Shown here one piece after another: positions 1 to 11,452 of a stretch of DNA of 64,000 nt. This DNA is from Acanthochlamys bracteata (taxonomy: Eukaryota; Streptophyta; Magnoliopsida; Pandanales; Velloziaceae). A program made the translations under genes and the position numbers. The stretch covers positions 5,774,463 to 5,838,462 of the forward strand of contig CM034134.1 of NCBI GenBank assembly GCA_019914995.1, written 5' to 3'. The stretch's first letter is position 1. Each line of letters starts with the position of its first letter. A model generated the notes under the pieces. The model saw only the letters and a list, made by a program, of their open reading frames with translations. It did no database searches and was not told the DNA's origin.

Positions 1-1683
1 AGTCGCTAATTATGAACAGTAGTGACTTCTCTAGTGTCAGTAGCTATTAGCATAAACTAATGGTGTTTGACCAAGTTAACCATACGCTACAATAACAATT
101 GAGCTCTTGTTAGTCGCCATTACTTACATTATATTTAATTTGATAAAAATCTATATAATTTATTTTTTATAAATCAAAATTATTCTATGTAATCTATAAT
201 TTTAATGTATCACGCTGACAAAATTGTAGATTATATATATAATTAATGATATTCCATCGCAATAGATACTTAACTAATGTATAATTTAGTGAGTTATTGG
301 TATGCATCGAAATATTAGATTATATCCAAACTTTATGAAATTTTGCTTGAACAATAATGTGCTAGTTTGAAATAAACTTAACGATTTAGATCTTCTATTT
401 GAATTATGCAATAAAAAATTTTACGTGATTTAGGCAATGTAAAAAATACTACTAGCGACCAAAATATGTGCGACCAAACCAAATAACGGCCGGTGAGTGG
501 ACCGGTCCCTGTTGAAGAACAATAGCAACCGGTAGGAGCTTGGTCACTATTGTGTTAATGGTAATAACGACCAACTAAGAGTACTGGTTGCTGTTGCTGT
601 AGTAGTAGGGAGCACACCTTGAGTTGGTCCTGATAACATTAGAAAACAAAAAATTTAAATTAATTATTAACATTTTATTTAGTAAAATCTAAACGGTTAG
701 ACGTGACTTATATTTTTTATATATCACTTTCACAAAATTTAGATCATTAGGAAAAAAATTTTGGTCCATCAAAACAAATTCTTGATGGACGTATACGTTT
801 TGATAATTTATAGGATTAAATTGTAGCACCAAAATACATTCAAATGTGATGAAATATTTTGTGAACACTAATATTATAGTATAGTATATAACTAACGGTT
901 TAGATCTCCATTCGGTTCTTATAATTGTGTAAATTGGGTGAACGAGTTGAGAACAATATGTTAACTTTGTTAACAAGTATAGTATTTACACTCATGCTAT
1001 AAACTAATTACAGAAACAATATCATTTAACATTTCAAATGGAGTTCTAAATTGTTAGGTGCGTTCGATATGACAACACCATTATTTAAACAAAATTTTAT
1101 CACGGATATATTTTAGTGTTACGATTCAATCCTAGTGTGATGAAGCACAAAACATAATCCAATGTTCTAAAACATAGCCAACATCATATACAAAAACTAT
1201 AAGTCACATATAACGGTTTAGATTTTATTAAATAAATTCAAAATTTTCAATTTCTTAAGTAATAGGGACCAAGTTCAAATTTGCTTTCCTATCAATAACG
1301 ACCAGCTTCTGTAGGTGGCTATTGCACCCTAGCTAACCCTTAAAATATTTTTGTGAAAATGTTTTAATGGAAATTAAACTTTTTTAATTTTAATTTTATC
1401 CAATGTTGATTTTTGTGGTTGTATTGTTAAACTTCTTTGTTGAGAATCTTCAATTTGCTAAATTTAAATTAAAAATTATGATATTGATTATAAATTATAA
1501 TTAATTAGCATACATATTTACGTTTAATTAATCTTGAACAAAATTTATTTGATTATAAATATGTTAATATTTTATTAGTCTTGAGAAAAGTTATTTGTAA
1601 GAAACTTATATGTATTTAATTTGTTAATAAATAGTAGTAAATGAATAAATCAACTAATTAGTTCTATGTATATATTTTGTTGA
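1..1683 (+). repeat. Subterminal and 5' region of CACTA 1
   Basis: No coding sequence is seen. The stretch holds GCGACCA or TGGTCGCTA-type words (about 455-600, 1290-1320). It also holds a longer repeated block with a core like TAACGGTTTAGAT near 379, 893 and 1210, and one inverted copy near 690. This looks like the repeat-rich left flank of the CACTA element plus its promoter and 5' UTR. The word spacing is irregular. Confidence 0.55.
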
Positions 1684-2640
1684 AGTAATGGATAAAAGTA
1701 GGATGAGAATTAAAATTAGAGCGAGTAAAGAATATATTGATGCAGTACGCAATTTATGAAGTTTGCTTGTGAACATTTGGAGGAAATGGAGCGAATTCGA
1801 TGTCCATGTAAGTTTGTTTAAAGTGTATTAACAAACATAGGAAGTAGTTGAATTACACTTAATGACAAAAGGAATTATGGGAGGGTATTCAACATGGTAG
1901 ATCATGGAGAGATGCTTACACCAATTGATCGTCGGGTAAGGACTGGAGAAACGAATACGGTTTCGATAAATGAAATATAGAAGGATGATGAAGATGATCA
2001 ATTGTTTGAACTGATAAAATGTGAGTAGAAGTTTTTTCATTGATGTCAGTGATGAGGATCATACTAACCAAGCAACAGAGAATGATGATGAGCTTGGTAG
2101 GTTTAATTCTCTATTAAGAGATGTTCAAAGACCATTGTTTTCGAGAAGTAGTGGGCCTTGTTTTCTTTCCTTCGTCGTAAGGTTGCTTAACGCTAAAAGT
2201 GTGAAATCGAGCAACTAACAAAATAGTGGATGATATTCTATAGATATTTTGTGATATTGCTCCCGAAGGTCACCCAATTCCATCATCGTATTACGACGCA
2301 AAAAAAGTATCACGAGATTTGGGATTGGGTTGGGAGCCTATATATGCATACAAGTATAACTGTGTACTCTTTCGAAAGGAATTAGCCGAGTTAGATAAAT
2401 GTGCAAAACGCAATGAATCAAGGTGAATGGTATGTGAATGATCCATATATTCTTGCCACTCAAGCTGTGCAAGTATATTCCATGCTGACAATGTGATGAG
2501 TAAGAATTGGAAAGTGGTACAAAAGGCTATGCACCGTGATCTATTTGCTCCATCACTGTTCCGTGAGGATAAAGAGCCAACATCAGATGATGTCAATGTT
2601 GAAGGCGATCTGTATAAAGAAGCTGGATGTTTTAATATAA
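1684..2640 (+). pseudogene. TNP2-like CACTA transposase, N-terminal remnant
   Basis: Translation from the ATG near 1689 begins MDKSRMRIKIRASKEY, the start of the plant transposase-associated domain (PF13963 type). Stops follow after about 25 residues. Further on, in changing frames, come the GGYSTW segment, an FLSFVVRLLNAK segment (2160-2200) and a segment like YDAKK...LGLGWEPIYAC (2290-2360), which normally precedes the zinc-type CxxxCxxFRKE box. The catalytic core that should follow is missing: after about 2640 the sequence goes into an intergenic stretch and then TNPA. At least five stops or frameshifts are visible. The second copy at 6674-7356 is better preserved and confirms the reading. 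Confidence 0.75.
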
Positions 2641-2914
2641 TGGTTTAAACTATATGTGAAAAGATTTATCTCAAATTAGGAGTGACATAGATTGAGAGGT
2701 AACTAAACACTAAAATAAAGATACATGCCTACGCATAGATGACATTAGTGACAATGATTAAAGTACACAATTTTCTTTCATTTTTTTTTGTATAACTTCT
2801 TTTGATGGAACTATTACTAATTCATTTAATCAAGTTACATCTCAAGCGTAATGTACATGTTCATATATAATTGATCTAATTACCTTATTTTTTTTAGATC
2901 TTTGGCATTGGAAG

Positions 2915-4400
2915 ATGGCTCCTGGTGGTAGGTTGAGATCCCGTGCACTATTTGGCACTCCATCTTCCTCAACTCCTTCTCCGAGCTCCGATGATGTGCG
3001 TTCTTTACCACTTGCTTCTCCATGTTATACTTCAGGATACCTTACAAATATGCCAGTTGGCAGTGCTGGTAGGTTAATTTTAGTTTAATATTCAAATTTA
3101 CGTAAAATAATTCATATTTATGATGCTTGCATTATTATATGAAGGATCCATCTACCAAGACACGCAACGTAGGCGTAGAATCGCCTATGGAACAACAATA
3201 GATAACTATACTTAGAGAGAAGGAAAGATAGCTGTGCAATTTAACGTCGATGGCGTGCTATTGGTTTGAACTCACAGTGGCTTATAAGAGAGTACGGTAT
3301 ATTGATTCGTTCTCATGCTCCGGTAGATGTTGAAGGATGGACATGGTTAGAGAAGAACAGACAGGAAGTCATAGAAACAATACAAGCACGCCTAGCGATA
3401 TTTTATCAATATATCACAGAAATTTTAATTTATATTTAAACTTTTAATAGCTAAACTTATATTTCATTTTTTTAAAGGAAAAGATTGAAATAGATTTTGC
3501 AAGTCCAATTTGGAGATGCTACATGCATAAAGCAGGGGAAGATTCGTACAAGAGATGGAGAAAGAGGGCACATAAATATAACAAGAACATAGGACATGGC
3601 GACAATGGTAGGGCTAATCCACCAAAGGATTTTATTGACAATGGTAGACTTTCTGATTGGATTAGTCTATGTAATCTATTTGATGGCCCTGAAATTATGG
3701 TGAGTGTAATTTTTACTATCCCTATAACGTAAGGCTTTTATAATTGATTAACTTACATATTATTTTTATAGGAGGTGTCAAAAAGGTCGAAGGAGTATCA
3801 AAGTAGGCAACTCAATACGTATCATAGAGATAGTGTAAGTATTACGACCATTTCTTATCTAACATTTAGATATGTTTGCCTATAATAGTTGTTTGTATTC
3901 CAATTATAAAATGTATGCAAAATGAGGGACGATTAGGAACATATAAGATCACGTATACAAAAGTGAATGGTGAATGGAGTTCAAAAAGAACACGGAGTAA
4001 CTATGTAAGTAAAATTTTAAATGTCATTTACAAATATTTGTACTGTAGTAATTGTTATAATAATTTAAGAAATTATGGGAAAGGATGTCTCAAATGCTTA
4101 AAGAATAATCACAAACTGAACACCAATGACATAGGTAAGTAATGCAAAATGTTTAGGAAGCGTATCTGAGTCGAGGACCTGGACCTAAACCACCACGTAA
4201 AGACGGCTGCTCATCTAAACTTAGTGAGCTTAAGTGACAGTTGGAGAGAGAAAAGGAAGAAAGAGAGGGATGAACCGATAGAGTTAGCTCGCTTCAGCAA
4301 CAGCTAGAACTGCAGCAAAAGCAGTACAAGATCTTATGAAGAAGTCTATGCAAGATAGACAATCAAGCGATGATTCTGCAAGTAACATCTTATCTTCTTA
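2915..4400 (+). pseudogene. TNPA-like protein (Transposase_24), multi-exon remnant
   Basis: Begins with ATG at 2915 (MAPGGRLRSRALFG), then a Ser/Thr/Pro-rich stretch, the usual low-complexity N-terminus of CACTA ORF2. Later exons encode GKIAVQFNVDG (about 3220), an HAPVDVEGW segment (about 3315) and an open stretch 3485-3700 with WRCYMHKAGEDSYKRW and GRANPPKDFIDNGRLSDW. These match the Transposase_24 pattern of plant Ptta/En/Spm proteins. An exon at about 3774-3834 carries KRSKEYQSRQLNTYHRDS. Intron-like boundaries (GTAAGT near 3835 and 4003, TTATAG near 3770) fit splicing. In-frame stops (near 3213 and 3260) show it is broken. The family product binds subterminal repeats. Confidence 0.75.
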
Positions 4401-4470
4401 ACAAATTATTTATTAAGACTTTATTGCATACTAAATTTTATTATAATTCTATTATACTACAACATTAGGT

Positions 4471-5010
4471 AGGACGGGTGAGTTAGAAGCATTTATATAT
4501 TCTTAAGCTTTTTATTTCAAAACATAACTTCATAATAACTTAGGTGGTCAAAATTTAGAAAAAGTATCGAGAGATCGCGAAACCTAAGCCTACACGACCG
4601 TCTTGGCTAAAGTGACTAGTAGGAAAAAACGGAATTGCATTTGAAAATAGGACGAGTGAGTTAGAATGATTTACACTTTTTTCAAATTTTTATTAGATGA
4701 TTAGTTTTATAACAACTTAAAGGGTCAAAACACAGAATTAGCATCAAAAGGCCGCAAAACCTATGCGTAAATGACCATCTCAGCAAGAGTGACTTGTAGG
4801 AACAGACGAATTGCATTCAGAGATGGGACGAGTGAGAAGCATTTACATTCTTCAGATTTTAGTTCAAAAACTTAACTTCATAGCAACTTAGGGGATCAAA
4901 ACTTAGAAAAAGTGTCGAAAGACCGCAAAACCTATGTGTACATGACGGTCTTGGCTAGAGTGACGTGTAAGAAGAAAAAGGAATTATATTCGGAGATAGT
5001 ACGAGTTAGC
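4471..5010 (+). repeat. Three tandem copies of a ~175-bp repeat
   Basis: Copies start near 4471, 4650 and 4824, and the start of a fourth appears near 5000. Each begins with a GGACGAGTGAGTTAG-like block. It continues through an AT-rich stretch with CAACTTAG...GGTCAAAA and ends with CGCAAAACCTATG...GACC.TCT and a GTGACTTGTAGGAA-like block. Spacing is about 174-179 bp. The array lies between the TNPA exons and the right end of CACTA 1, so it is probably a duplicated TNPA 3' exon/intron segment. Confidence 0.75.
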
Positions 5011-5468
5011 TAGATGTGGTATTGCAGTTTTAATTTTTTATTCTATATGATTATAAATATCTTATATGTTGTGATTTTTGGTAACATATTTTTTCTTTTG
5101 TTTTAGACACATGATCGGTTGCGGCGCTTGTATAAAATGGGCGTGATGACTATATTTGATACGAAGCCGACATTGATGAACATTATTTATATTGTATTAT
5201 CAAAACATTATTGGTATTATCTTGGTAGCTATTGGTAACAGCGTCAAGTCTGGCTTGGTCATACTTACTTTAGCGACCACACTATTTTCCTCGCTATTGT
5301 TCTTCGTATTAATGACCACTTCTTTATCTGTTCGTTATTACTATCAACGACCAGCTTTTTTTCAATTTGTTTTGGGACCGACTTGTTCTGGTCACTACTA
5401 ATAATAGCGATCGATTTTGCTCAACAGCGACCAATAATTTTGGTCTCTTAATACTTTTCATTGTAGTG

Positions 5469-7356
5469 GTAGGAGTAAAAGTACTATAATTGCTTACTTA
5501 CACTCATATTGTTGCTAGGTTATTCGCTTACACAATTTCAAATATTAAATAGATGATCCAAATAGTTGGATATGCCTATACTACAATCAAATTCGGATAG
5601 AATTTAGTGCTTCGATGTATGTCTTAAGTTTGTTGAATCTCACACATCCATTCGTTATCTTTTAATATGGAGTAAATTAATTATGTAAATAATCTAAATC
5701 TTTTTTTTATACGATGTACCAAAACTCTAATCATATCAAACGGTACTACTTAAACAACTAATAATAAATTTTTAAGAAATAAAAATATTTACAATACTAG
5801 CCACCAAAAGCTACACTGGTCGCTATTATTTTTCGCGACTGATGCTAGTAGTCACTATTGGCTAATTTCGTGGCTGATTTTATTCAATCGCTAGTATTTT
5901 ACAAGTAATAGTCGTTAAACCCTATTAGCGATTGATCGGTATTTAGTCGATATTGCTTTTTAATAGTCTTCTTCTTAAGTGTTCGAATAGACCCAACTGT
6001 TCACAAGAATTTTTTAATCTTGCTGCTCCCAATTCCACCTTAATCTCAGCATACAAACCCCACTACTCCGGTGAACAGAGCCGACTGCCCATCGCTCCTA
6101 ACTAGCCCAAATCCGTGCCGAAATTTGGGCCGATACTGGCTCTTTCTTCTCCAACCCGAACAGGCTAGAAACCTTACTCTGCCTCTTCTTCGGTGTACAA
6201 CCACTTCTCCGGCTCCAGCTATTGTCCAGTGTAAGATTCTTTGCTATCATACTTATTTTTCTATAATTTATGTGTTTTGGTGAAGATTTGATGTTCTATG
6301 ATATACCCTAAGTTAGTCTAGTGTAAGTAAAGTTAAATCAAGAATACTCTAAAGTTGAACTAGGGTAAAAGTTATTTTCAAGAGCATCATAGCTTAGTTT
6401 TCAAGTTGAATATAGATTTCAAAAGAGGATAAAACAATAATAAAAAAATTTAAAAAAAAACTTGAAATGGAGAAAACATTTCTCCTTTAAGGTAAGGCTT
6501 TGCCTATAATTATGTCAATAAAATTTGTTTTGTTATATAATCCTAATTTGCCCATCAATTAATCTAATAGACTACAAATTAATAGTTATAATAATTATAT
6601 GAGATACAAGACTTTTAGTTTGTGCTAATATATATTTAGCTGTAACAATTGTATTTATATAGTTTGTTGTAGGAATGGATAAGAGTTGGATGAGAATTAA
6701 AAATAGAGTGAGCAAAGAATATATCAATAGAGTAACACAATTTACGAAATTTATTCATGGGCATTTGTGGGATATGTAGAGAATTCGATGCCCATGCAAA
6801 AAATTTGTTTCAATGTGTATTAGCAAATCTAAGAAGTGATAGAAATACACTTTGTAATAGAAGAAATTATGGGAGGATATACAACTTGGAGTGATCATGG
6901 AGAAATACTTCCACCCATAGATCGTCTAATAAGGACTGAAGAGACTAGTACAGTTCCGACAAATGAAATAGAGAGTGATAATGAGGATGTTCAATTGTTT
7001 GAAATGATACAACATGTGAATGAAACAATGTTCGTTGATGTTAGGTGTGAGGATCATACCTTTCAAACTACAGAGTGATGATGAACTTGATAGGTTCAAC
7101 TCTTTGTCAAGAGATGTTCTCCGGTTATAGTGGACCTTCTTTTCTTTCATTCATCATGAGGTTGCTTAATGCTAAAGTACGAAACCGAGCAACCAACAAG
7201 ATGATTGATGATATTCTTTAGATACTATGTGATATTACTATTGATGGTCACTCAATTTCATCATCGTATTACGAGATTAAAAGGTACTACGAAATTTGAG
7301 ATTGAGATGGGAGCCTATTCATACATGCAAGTATAACTGTGTGCTTTTTAGAAAAG
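5469..7356 (+). mobile_element. CACTA transposon 2, left half only
   Basis: Starts right after the terminus of CACTA 1. It again shows GCGACC or GGTCGCTA-type words (5800-5960), then an untranslated or exon-like block (6060-6240) ending in a GTAAGA splice-like site. A TNP2-type start follows at 6674. It breaks off at about 7356, inside the CxxxCxxFRK box, where an LTR-like sequence begins. No right half is seen. The same order (TNPA half and right end, then TNP2 half) recurs at 34.4-42.5 kb. Confidence 0.65.
6674..7356 (+). pseudogene. TNP2-like CACTA transposase, N-terminal fragment
   Basis: The ATG at about 6674 starts MDKSWMRIKNRVSKEYIN, then a FTKFIHGHLWDM segment, a stop, and RIRCPCKKFV. 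This is the transposase-associated domain with its CPC..K box. A second open stretch (6836-7078) reads MGGYTTWSDHGE and carries an acidic linker. After frame changes come FLSF...RLLNAK (7140-7175) and a WEPIHTCKYNCVLF-like end at about 7310-7350. The reading is interrupted at 7357 by LTR-like sequence. It is non-functional. Confidence 0.8.
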
Positions 7357-8117
7357 TGATGTGCCTAAAATATACACATAATCTCATATAGTCTTGTATC
7401 ATATACGCTTGATTTTATATAGAAAAACTAATTAAAAAGAACATTGTTTTTTGTTTTTCTTATTTCACAAACTCTGTACAGTCTGAGCCTTTTTGATGAA
7501 ATATTAATTTTCTGATGAAGTCTTTGTGCACGGCCAATTGAGTTTCAAAGCAAATACATTGAAGTTGGTTCATTAATTTTTTAAAGAATTTTCAGGCCAA
7601 CCAATTGATACATGTTCACAGATGAATTTAGCATCCATTGCAGAATCGAATCATTTGTGTAGTTTCAGAAATAAGTGAAATTGAAATCCTTCATGATGTA
7701 TACATATATCTTGAATTGAAAAATTTTTCCAGATTTTACGGAGGCCAACATACCCCAAAATGGAACATACAACTTGGTGGACAAAGAGTTCAAATTGGGT
7801 AGAACTGCTTCTAGATATTTTTGCAAAACACTATAGTTTTAAATTTTCAATTTTCAGATTTCCTGAGGAAGGAGCAGGGGTGGCTTATGGGTTGTTTCTT
7901 AGCTACTTGTTGCTGGAACAGAGAGATGGACAGCGGGGAGCAAGGAGCAAAGAAAAGAGACGGTAGTTGGCTCGACAACACTCTTTGTTCACGGTTCTTT
8001 TTTTCTATCTCTCATATTTCTCTCTGTTTGTTACAAAATAAAAGAAGAAGGAAATATTGCATGTTACGGCCTCTATAAGTATGGCTTAGTTTAGCCCACC
8101 ACAAGTCAGGCTGTTAC
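7357..8117 (+). mobile_element. LTR-like fragment related to the copy at 42493
   Basis: From TGATGTGCCTAAAATATAC at 7357 to about 7770 this aligns by eye with 42493-42910: the same start, the GATTTTATATAGAAAAA block, a run of TTTTTTGTTTTTCTTATTT and a GAGGCCAA block. The later part (7800-8117) does not match and may belong to another element. It contains only short shadow ORFs. The break inside the TNP2 remnant suggests insertion into CACTA 2. Confidence 0.6.
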
Positions 8118-8520
8118 ATTGCCTATCTCGGCAAAGCCTTCTGGTTGGACCATTTATATCTCCTCTTCCAACTCACCGTGTAAGAATGCCGTCCTCACGT
8201 CGAGTTGTTCAAGGTGGAGATCCGATGATGCGCACAATGCCAAAACAACACGAATTGTTGCCAAACGAACCACTGGAGAGAATATTTCATCAAAGTCGAC
8301 ACCTTCCTTTTGTGCATATCCTTTTACAACTAATCGGGCATGAAATCGTTCTACTTAATCATTGCTACCATGCTTGATCTTATACACCCATTTGTTACCA
8401 ATAGTTTTGCGAAGTGTAACTAATTCCCAAATCCCATTCTTATAGAGTGCCACAATTTATTCTTGCATAGCTTCCTTCCAACCGGTAGCATCTGGACTAT
8501 CCAATTCTTCCTTAAGACTT
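8118..8520 (-). pseudogene. Copia reverse transcriptase, N-terminal fragment
   Basis: The minus strand reads LDSPDATGWKEAMQE, a stop, NGIWELV, IGNKWVYKIK, ERFHARLVVKGYAQKEG, VDFDEIFSPVVRL, TIRVVLALCA, LHLEQLDVRTAFLHGEL and MVQPEGFAEIG. These are the opening motifs of the copia-type RT (RVT_2). It ends before the catalytic YVDD box. Stop codons are visible near 8458 and in the IKHGSND* segment near 8358. Confidence 0.85.
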
Positions 8521-8521
8521 G

Positions 8522-9731
8522 TTATCTCTCCTTCTTCAGCAAGAAGGCTATATGAAAGTTAGGCATAGGCTCCAAATAATAATCCGCATACCTCTCAGGT
8601 GCTTTTCTCTTACGAGTTGAACGCCTAAGGGTTGGATTCCTAGGAACTTCTTCCTCATGCCCATCCCTTAGTTCATGCACAGAATCTGAGTCTTTTTCCT
8701 CATCTTCTGCCTCCTTTGGATTAATCATGATCTTATCCTGAAGCAAGTTTTGCTTTCCAATGGCATATCTAATGGCATCATCACCTTCTGATGTTCTTTG
8801 CAGCTGGTCTTCTACAAAGATCACATACCTGCTGAAGAAAACTACGGACAGTGGGATCCCATAAGCGATACCCTAACATCTTCAGCATACCCCAGGAATA
8901 TGCACTTTCTGGACATAGGATCTAAGTTGGATCTCTCTTGTGATTTATAGATCACAAATACTAGACAACCAAAAATATAAAGGCGAGAATAATCAACAAC
9001 ATTACCAGTCCACAATTCCATTGGCACTTTCAACCCAATAGTAGTTGAAGGGATGCGGTTCAATACATAACCAGCTGTCTTGGCTGCCACTGCCCAAAAA
9101 CAGTTAGGCAAACCAGCCACTTTAATCATAGCCCTTACTCGCTCAAGTAATGTCCTACTGAACCGCTCCGCAACTCCATTTGCTGTGAAGTATAAGGTAC
9201 AGTGGACTACTGTTTGATCCCTTGTTCGGCTAAGAAAACAAGGAATACATCACTATTGTATTCTCCTCCATTGTCCGATCGTAGGCACTTGATCATACTG
9301 CTGGAATCAAGTTCCACCCGAGCTTTAAAGTACTTGAACACACCAAAGACCTCTAACTTCCTTTGGATTAGATACACCCAGCTTTGTCGAGAAAAATCAT
9401 CAATAAATGTTACCAAATATTTGGCGCCCACAAGTGAAAGCTGCCGTGTCTCCCACACATCCGAGTGAACCAAGTCAAGAACGGCTTTGGCTTTGGAGAA
9501 TGATCTTCCAAACTTGATACGGTGCTGCTTCCTGGTAACACACTTCTCACAAAGCGGCAACTTAACATCGGATAGCCCTGGCAAGAGCTTCCGATCATAG
9601 AGAATTTTAAGGCCATACTCGGAAACGTGACCCAGCTTCAAGTGCAACATTCTATTTACCTCCTCTAAACTAGTGCCGAATGCCACACTTGCATCTCCAT
9701 GTGATAGTATCAATCTAAGCACTTGGTACAA
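8522..9731 (-). pseudogene. Copia GAG-pre-integrase, integrase and linker
   Basis: The open part 9207-9731 has the zinc-binding HHCC region (LHLKLGH, then CEKCVTRKQ) and the start of the integrase core (VHSDVWE, TFIDDFSRQSWVY, RSDNGGEY). The reading frame shifts near 9207 and continues in 8842-9129 with the second half of the core (LNRIPSTT, FGCLVFV, RKCIFLGY). Another break follows, then the basic/acidic linker 8522-8824, which contains LRRSTRKRKAPERY before RT. The catalytic residues look kept, but frames are broken at least twice. Confidence 0.85.
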
Positions 9732-9794
9732 GTTGGAACCAATCTTTTCTCCCTCAAAATTTCTTGCCTATCCTAGATGACCTTCATAATGTCA

Positions 9795-10130
9795 CCCTCT
9801 ATTCAAGTCTTACAACTAAGGTCATCAAACTGTCCAAAAGATAGCAAATTTTTAGTGAGGTCAAGTACATGGCGTACCTTACTGATGAGGCGAATCCTTC
9901 CATCTTCTCCCTTAAGCATGATGGAACCAACTGCAATAACCTTCAAGACTTGGCCATTTCCCATCCGCACGTTACCTCCAGAAATGACTTCATACTTATG
10001 GGACCAATCTTTTCTGGATGTCATGTGCCAAGATGCTCCTGAATCCGAAATCTAGACATCATGTAATTTGGCAATGTCTTCGGTAACAATTGCTATTTCG
10101 CCAACTAAAGCCTCGCCCTCATCCGAGTTC
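9795..10130 (-). pseudogene. Copia aspartic protease region
   Basis: The minus strand reads ISDSGASWHMTSRKDW, then MGNGQVLKVIAVG and RHVLDLTKNLLSFGQ. DSGAS is the catalytic motif of the copia protease. Two stops stand at its head: TAG at about 10055 where related elements have Trp, and TAG at about 10127 right after gag. The protease could only be made by readthrough. Confidence 0.8.
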
Positions 10131-10912
10131 TATGCCACACATGCTTGAGACTTGGAGGCTTCTGTACTTCCTCCTTTGGCCAACGACTTGCACTCACGCT
10201 TGTAGTGCCCAAGCTTTCTGCAAGCAAAATACTTTACTTGCCGCTTGTTCCTATTTTGCTGCCCCGTGCCACTACTTCCAAAATTCCGCTTCCTTTTCTT
10301 ATCTTGTGCCAACAACAAAACCTTCGGTTGTTGTCCACCAAGCACAATATCAAGCTTGTCCTTTCGACGACTTTCTTCTTCAAGAACAACTGCAACAACA
10401 TCTTCATAAACAAGTAATTTCAAGTCGTTGTTACCTGTTTGATTTATGACAACTTGATCATAAGAACTGGGAAGACTTTGGAGTAGAATCAAGGCACGCT
10501 CATTAGTCTCTATCTTCTCTTCTAGTGTTGTTAATTGAGAGAAAAGAGACTCCATTGCTCTAAGATGATCAGCCACAGAAGAAGTTTCAGTCATACGAAG
10601 AGAATACAAATTTCGCATCAAGAATATAACATGTTGTCTTGACTTCTTGGCATAAACTTTTTCAAGCTTTTCCCAAACCTCTTTTGTGGTCTTTAGTTCT
10701 GAGACACTAAGAAGCACATGATCAACAAGAGAAAGATGAAGATTTATCATAGCATACCTTTCCATATTTTGCCATCTATCGTCCGTCATATCATTGGGAC
10801 GATCCTCTAGAGCGGCAAAGCAATTTTCTTTGGCTAAAATTGCCAAAATCTTCATTCTCCACAATGGGTAGTTGCTCCCATTGAAATTGTCAATCTCAAA
10901 CTTGTTTGCCAT
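10127..10912 (-). pseudogene. Copia gag (UBN2-type) with altered zinc knuckle
   Basis: The start is placed at ATG 10912 (MANKFEIDNFNGSNYPLW), the typical opening of copia gag, though the frame is open upstream into the LTR to 11011. The body is the UBN2/retrotran_gag type, with KEVWEKLEKVYAKKS, LYSLRMTETSSVADH and LLQSLPSSYDQVV. Near the end lies YFACRKLGHYKREC. The knuckle should be CxxCxxxxHxxxxC, but the first Cys is Tyr (TAT). Gag ends at a TAG that separates it from the protease. Confidence 0.85.
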
Positions 10913-10918
10913 CAGAAA

Positions 10919-10940
10919 AACCGTAAGCTCTGATACCACT
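10919..10940 (-). other. Primer-binding site of the copia element
   Basis: Directly inside the LTR, the minus strand reads AGTGGTATCAGAGCTTACGG. TGGTATCAGAGC is complementary to the 3' end of initiator tRNA-Met, the usual primer of plant copia elements. Confidence 0.85.
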
Positions 10941-11452
10941 TGTTGGAAATACGGTAGTGTGCACGAAAAAAAAATTGCACAGCGGAATATATAGCTCACA
11001 CTAGGTTGCAATCCAACTTGAGATTGTTAAAGATGAATAACGCAATTACACAAACACAAAGATATACGTTGGAATAAATGAGAAAAATCCCACGGTGGTG
11101 TGATCACACCAAAAGAAATATCACTATGCAATGAGATTATAATATAGGCTTACAACTTTGCTTCCTTGCTTGCATTCAACTTGCATTCTCTCTTTGCATA
11201 CTTTTTTGCAGATTTCACACATTGCGACATATATATAGGATGCAACAAAATCCTTTGATAGCTAGTACACTAAATAACTAACTCTCCAGAGCAACTCTTT
11301 CGCATTGGTTCCTTGTCATAACTTCTTATGGTAGTTAGAGTGAATCTGGACATAACTACCATAGCAGCTATGTTGGACTAAATGGTGGACTACCAATAGC
11401 TACTTGTGGACTGCTTGATTAGAAACTCATCAAAGTGTCATTATATCCAACA
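10941..11452 (-). repeat. 5' LTR of the copia element
   Basis: On the minus strand it starts TGTTGGATATAATGAC (11452) and ends TTCCAACA (10941), giving 512 bp with the TG...CA ends and the short inverted repeat typical of LTRs. The primer-binding site follows immediately. The partner 3' LTR is not in the window, so insertion age cannot be estimated from this copy. Confidence 0.85.

Larger units (their letters stand above)
1..5468 (+). mobile_element. CACTA (En/Spm) transposon 1, decayed
   Basis: A class II CACTA element that may start before the window. It is recognised by remnants of both typical proteins in the usual order, TNP2-like (1684-2640) then TNPA-like (2915-4400). Words of the form AGCGACCA, or their complement, recur near both ends (about 455-600, 1290-1320, 5260-5440), as expected of the subterminal repeats that bind TNPA. 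The right end reads CACTACAATGAAAAG on the minus strand and finishes at 5468, the expected CACTA terminus. I did not find the left terminus. The proteins are broken by stops, so the copy is not autonomous. Superfamily is fairly certain; the left border is not. Confidence 0.8.
8118..11452 (-). mobile_element. Ty1/copia LTR retrotransposon, 3'-truncated
   Basis: Minus-strand order is 5' LTR (10941-11452), primer-binding site, gag (10912-10127), protease, integrase, linker, start of reverse transcriptase. Integrase before RT defines Ty1/copia. The element stops near 8118 just after the early RT motif QPEGFAEIG, so most of RT, RNase H, the polypurine tract and the 3' LTR are absent. Stops and frameshifts lie in gag-pol. 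No intact product can be made. Confidence 0.88.

Noticed and set aside
6071-6283. Small protein gene at 6071-6283
   Set aside because: Its position upstream of TNP2 and a splice-like end suggest a 5' untranslated exon of the CACTA transcript; no homology is recognised.
10090-10449. Plus-strand ORF of 119 codons
   Set aside because: Antisense shadow of the copia gag; the minus-strand frame has the zinc knuckle and UBN2 motifs.
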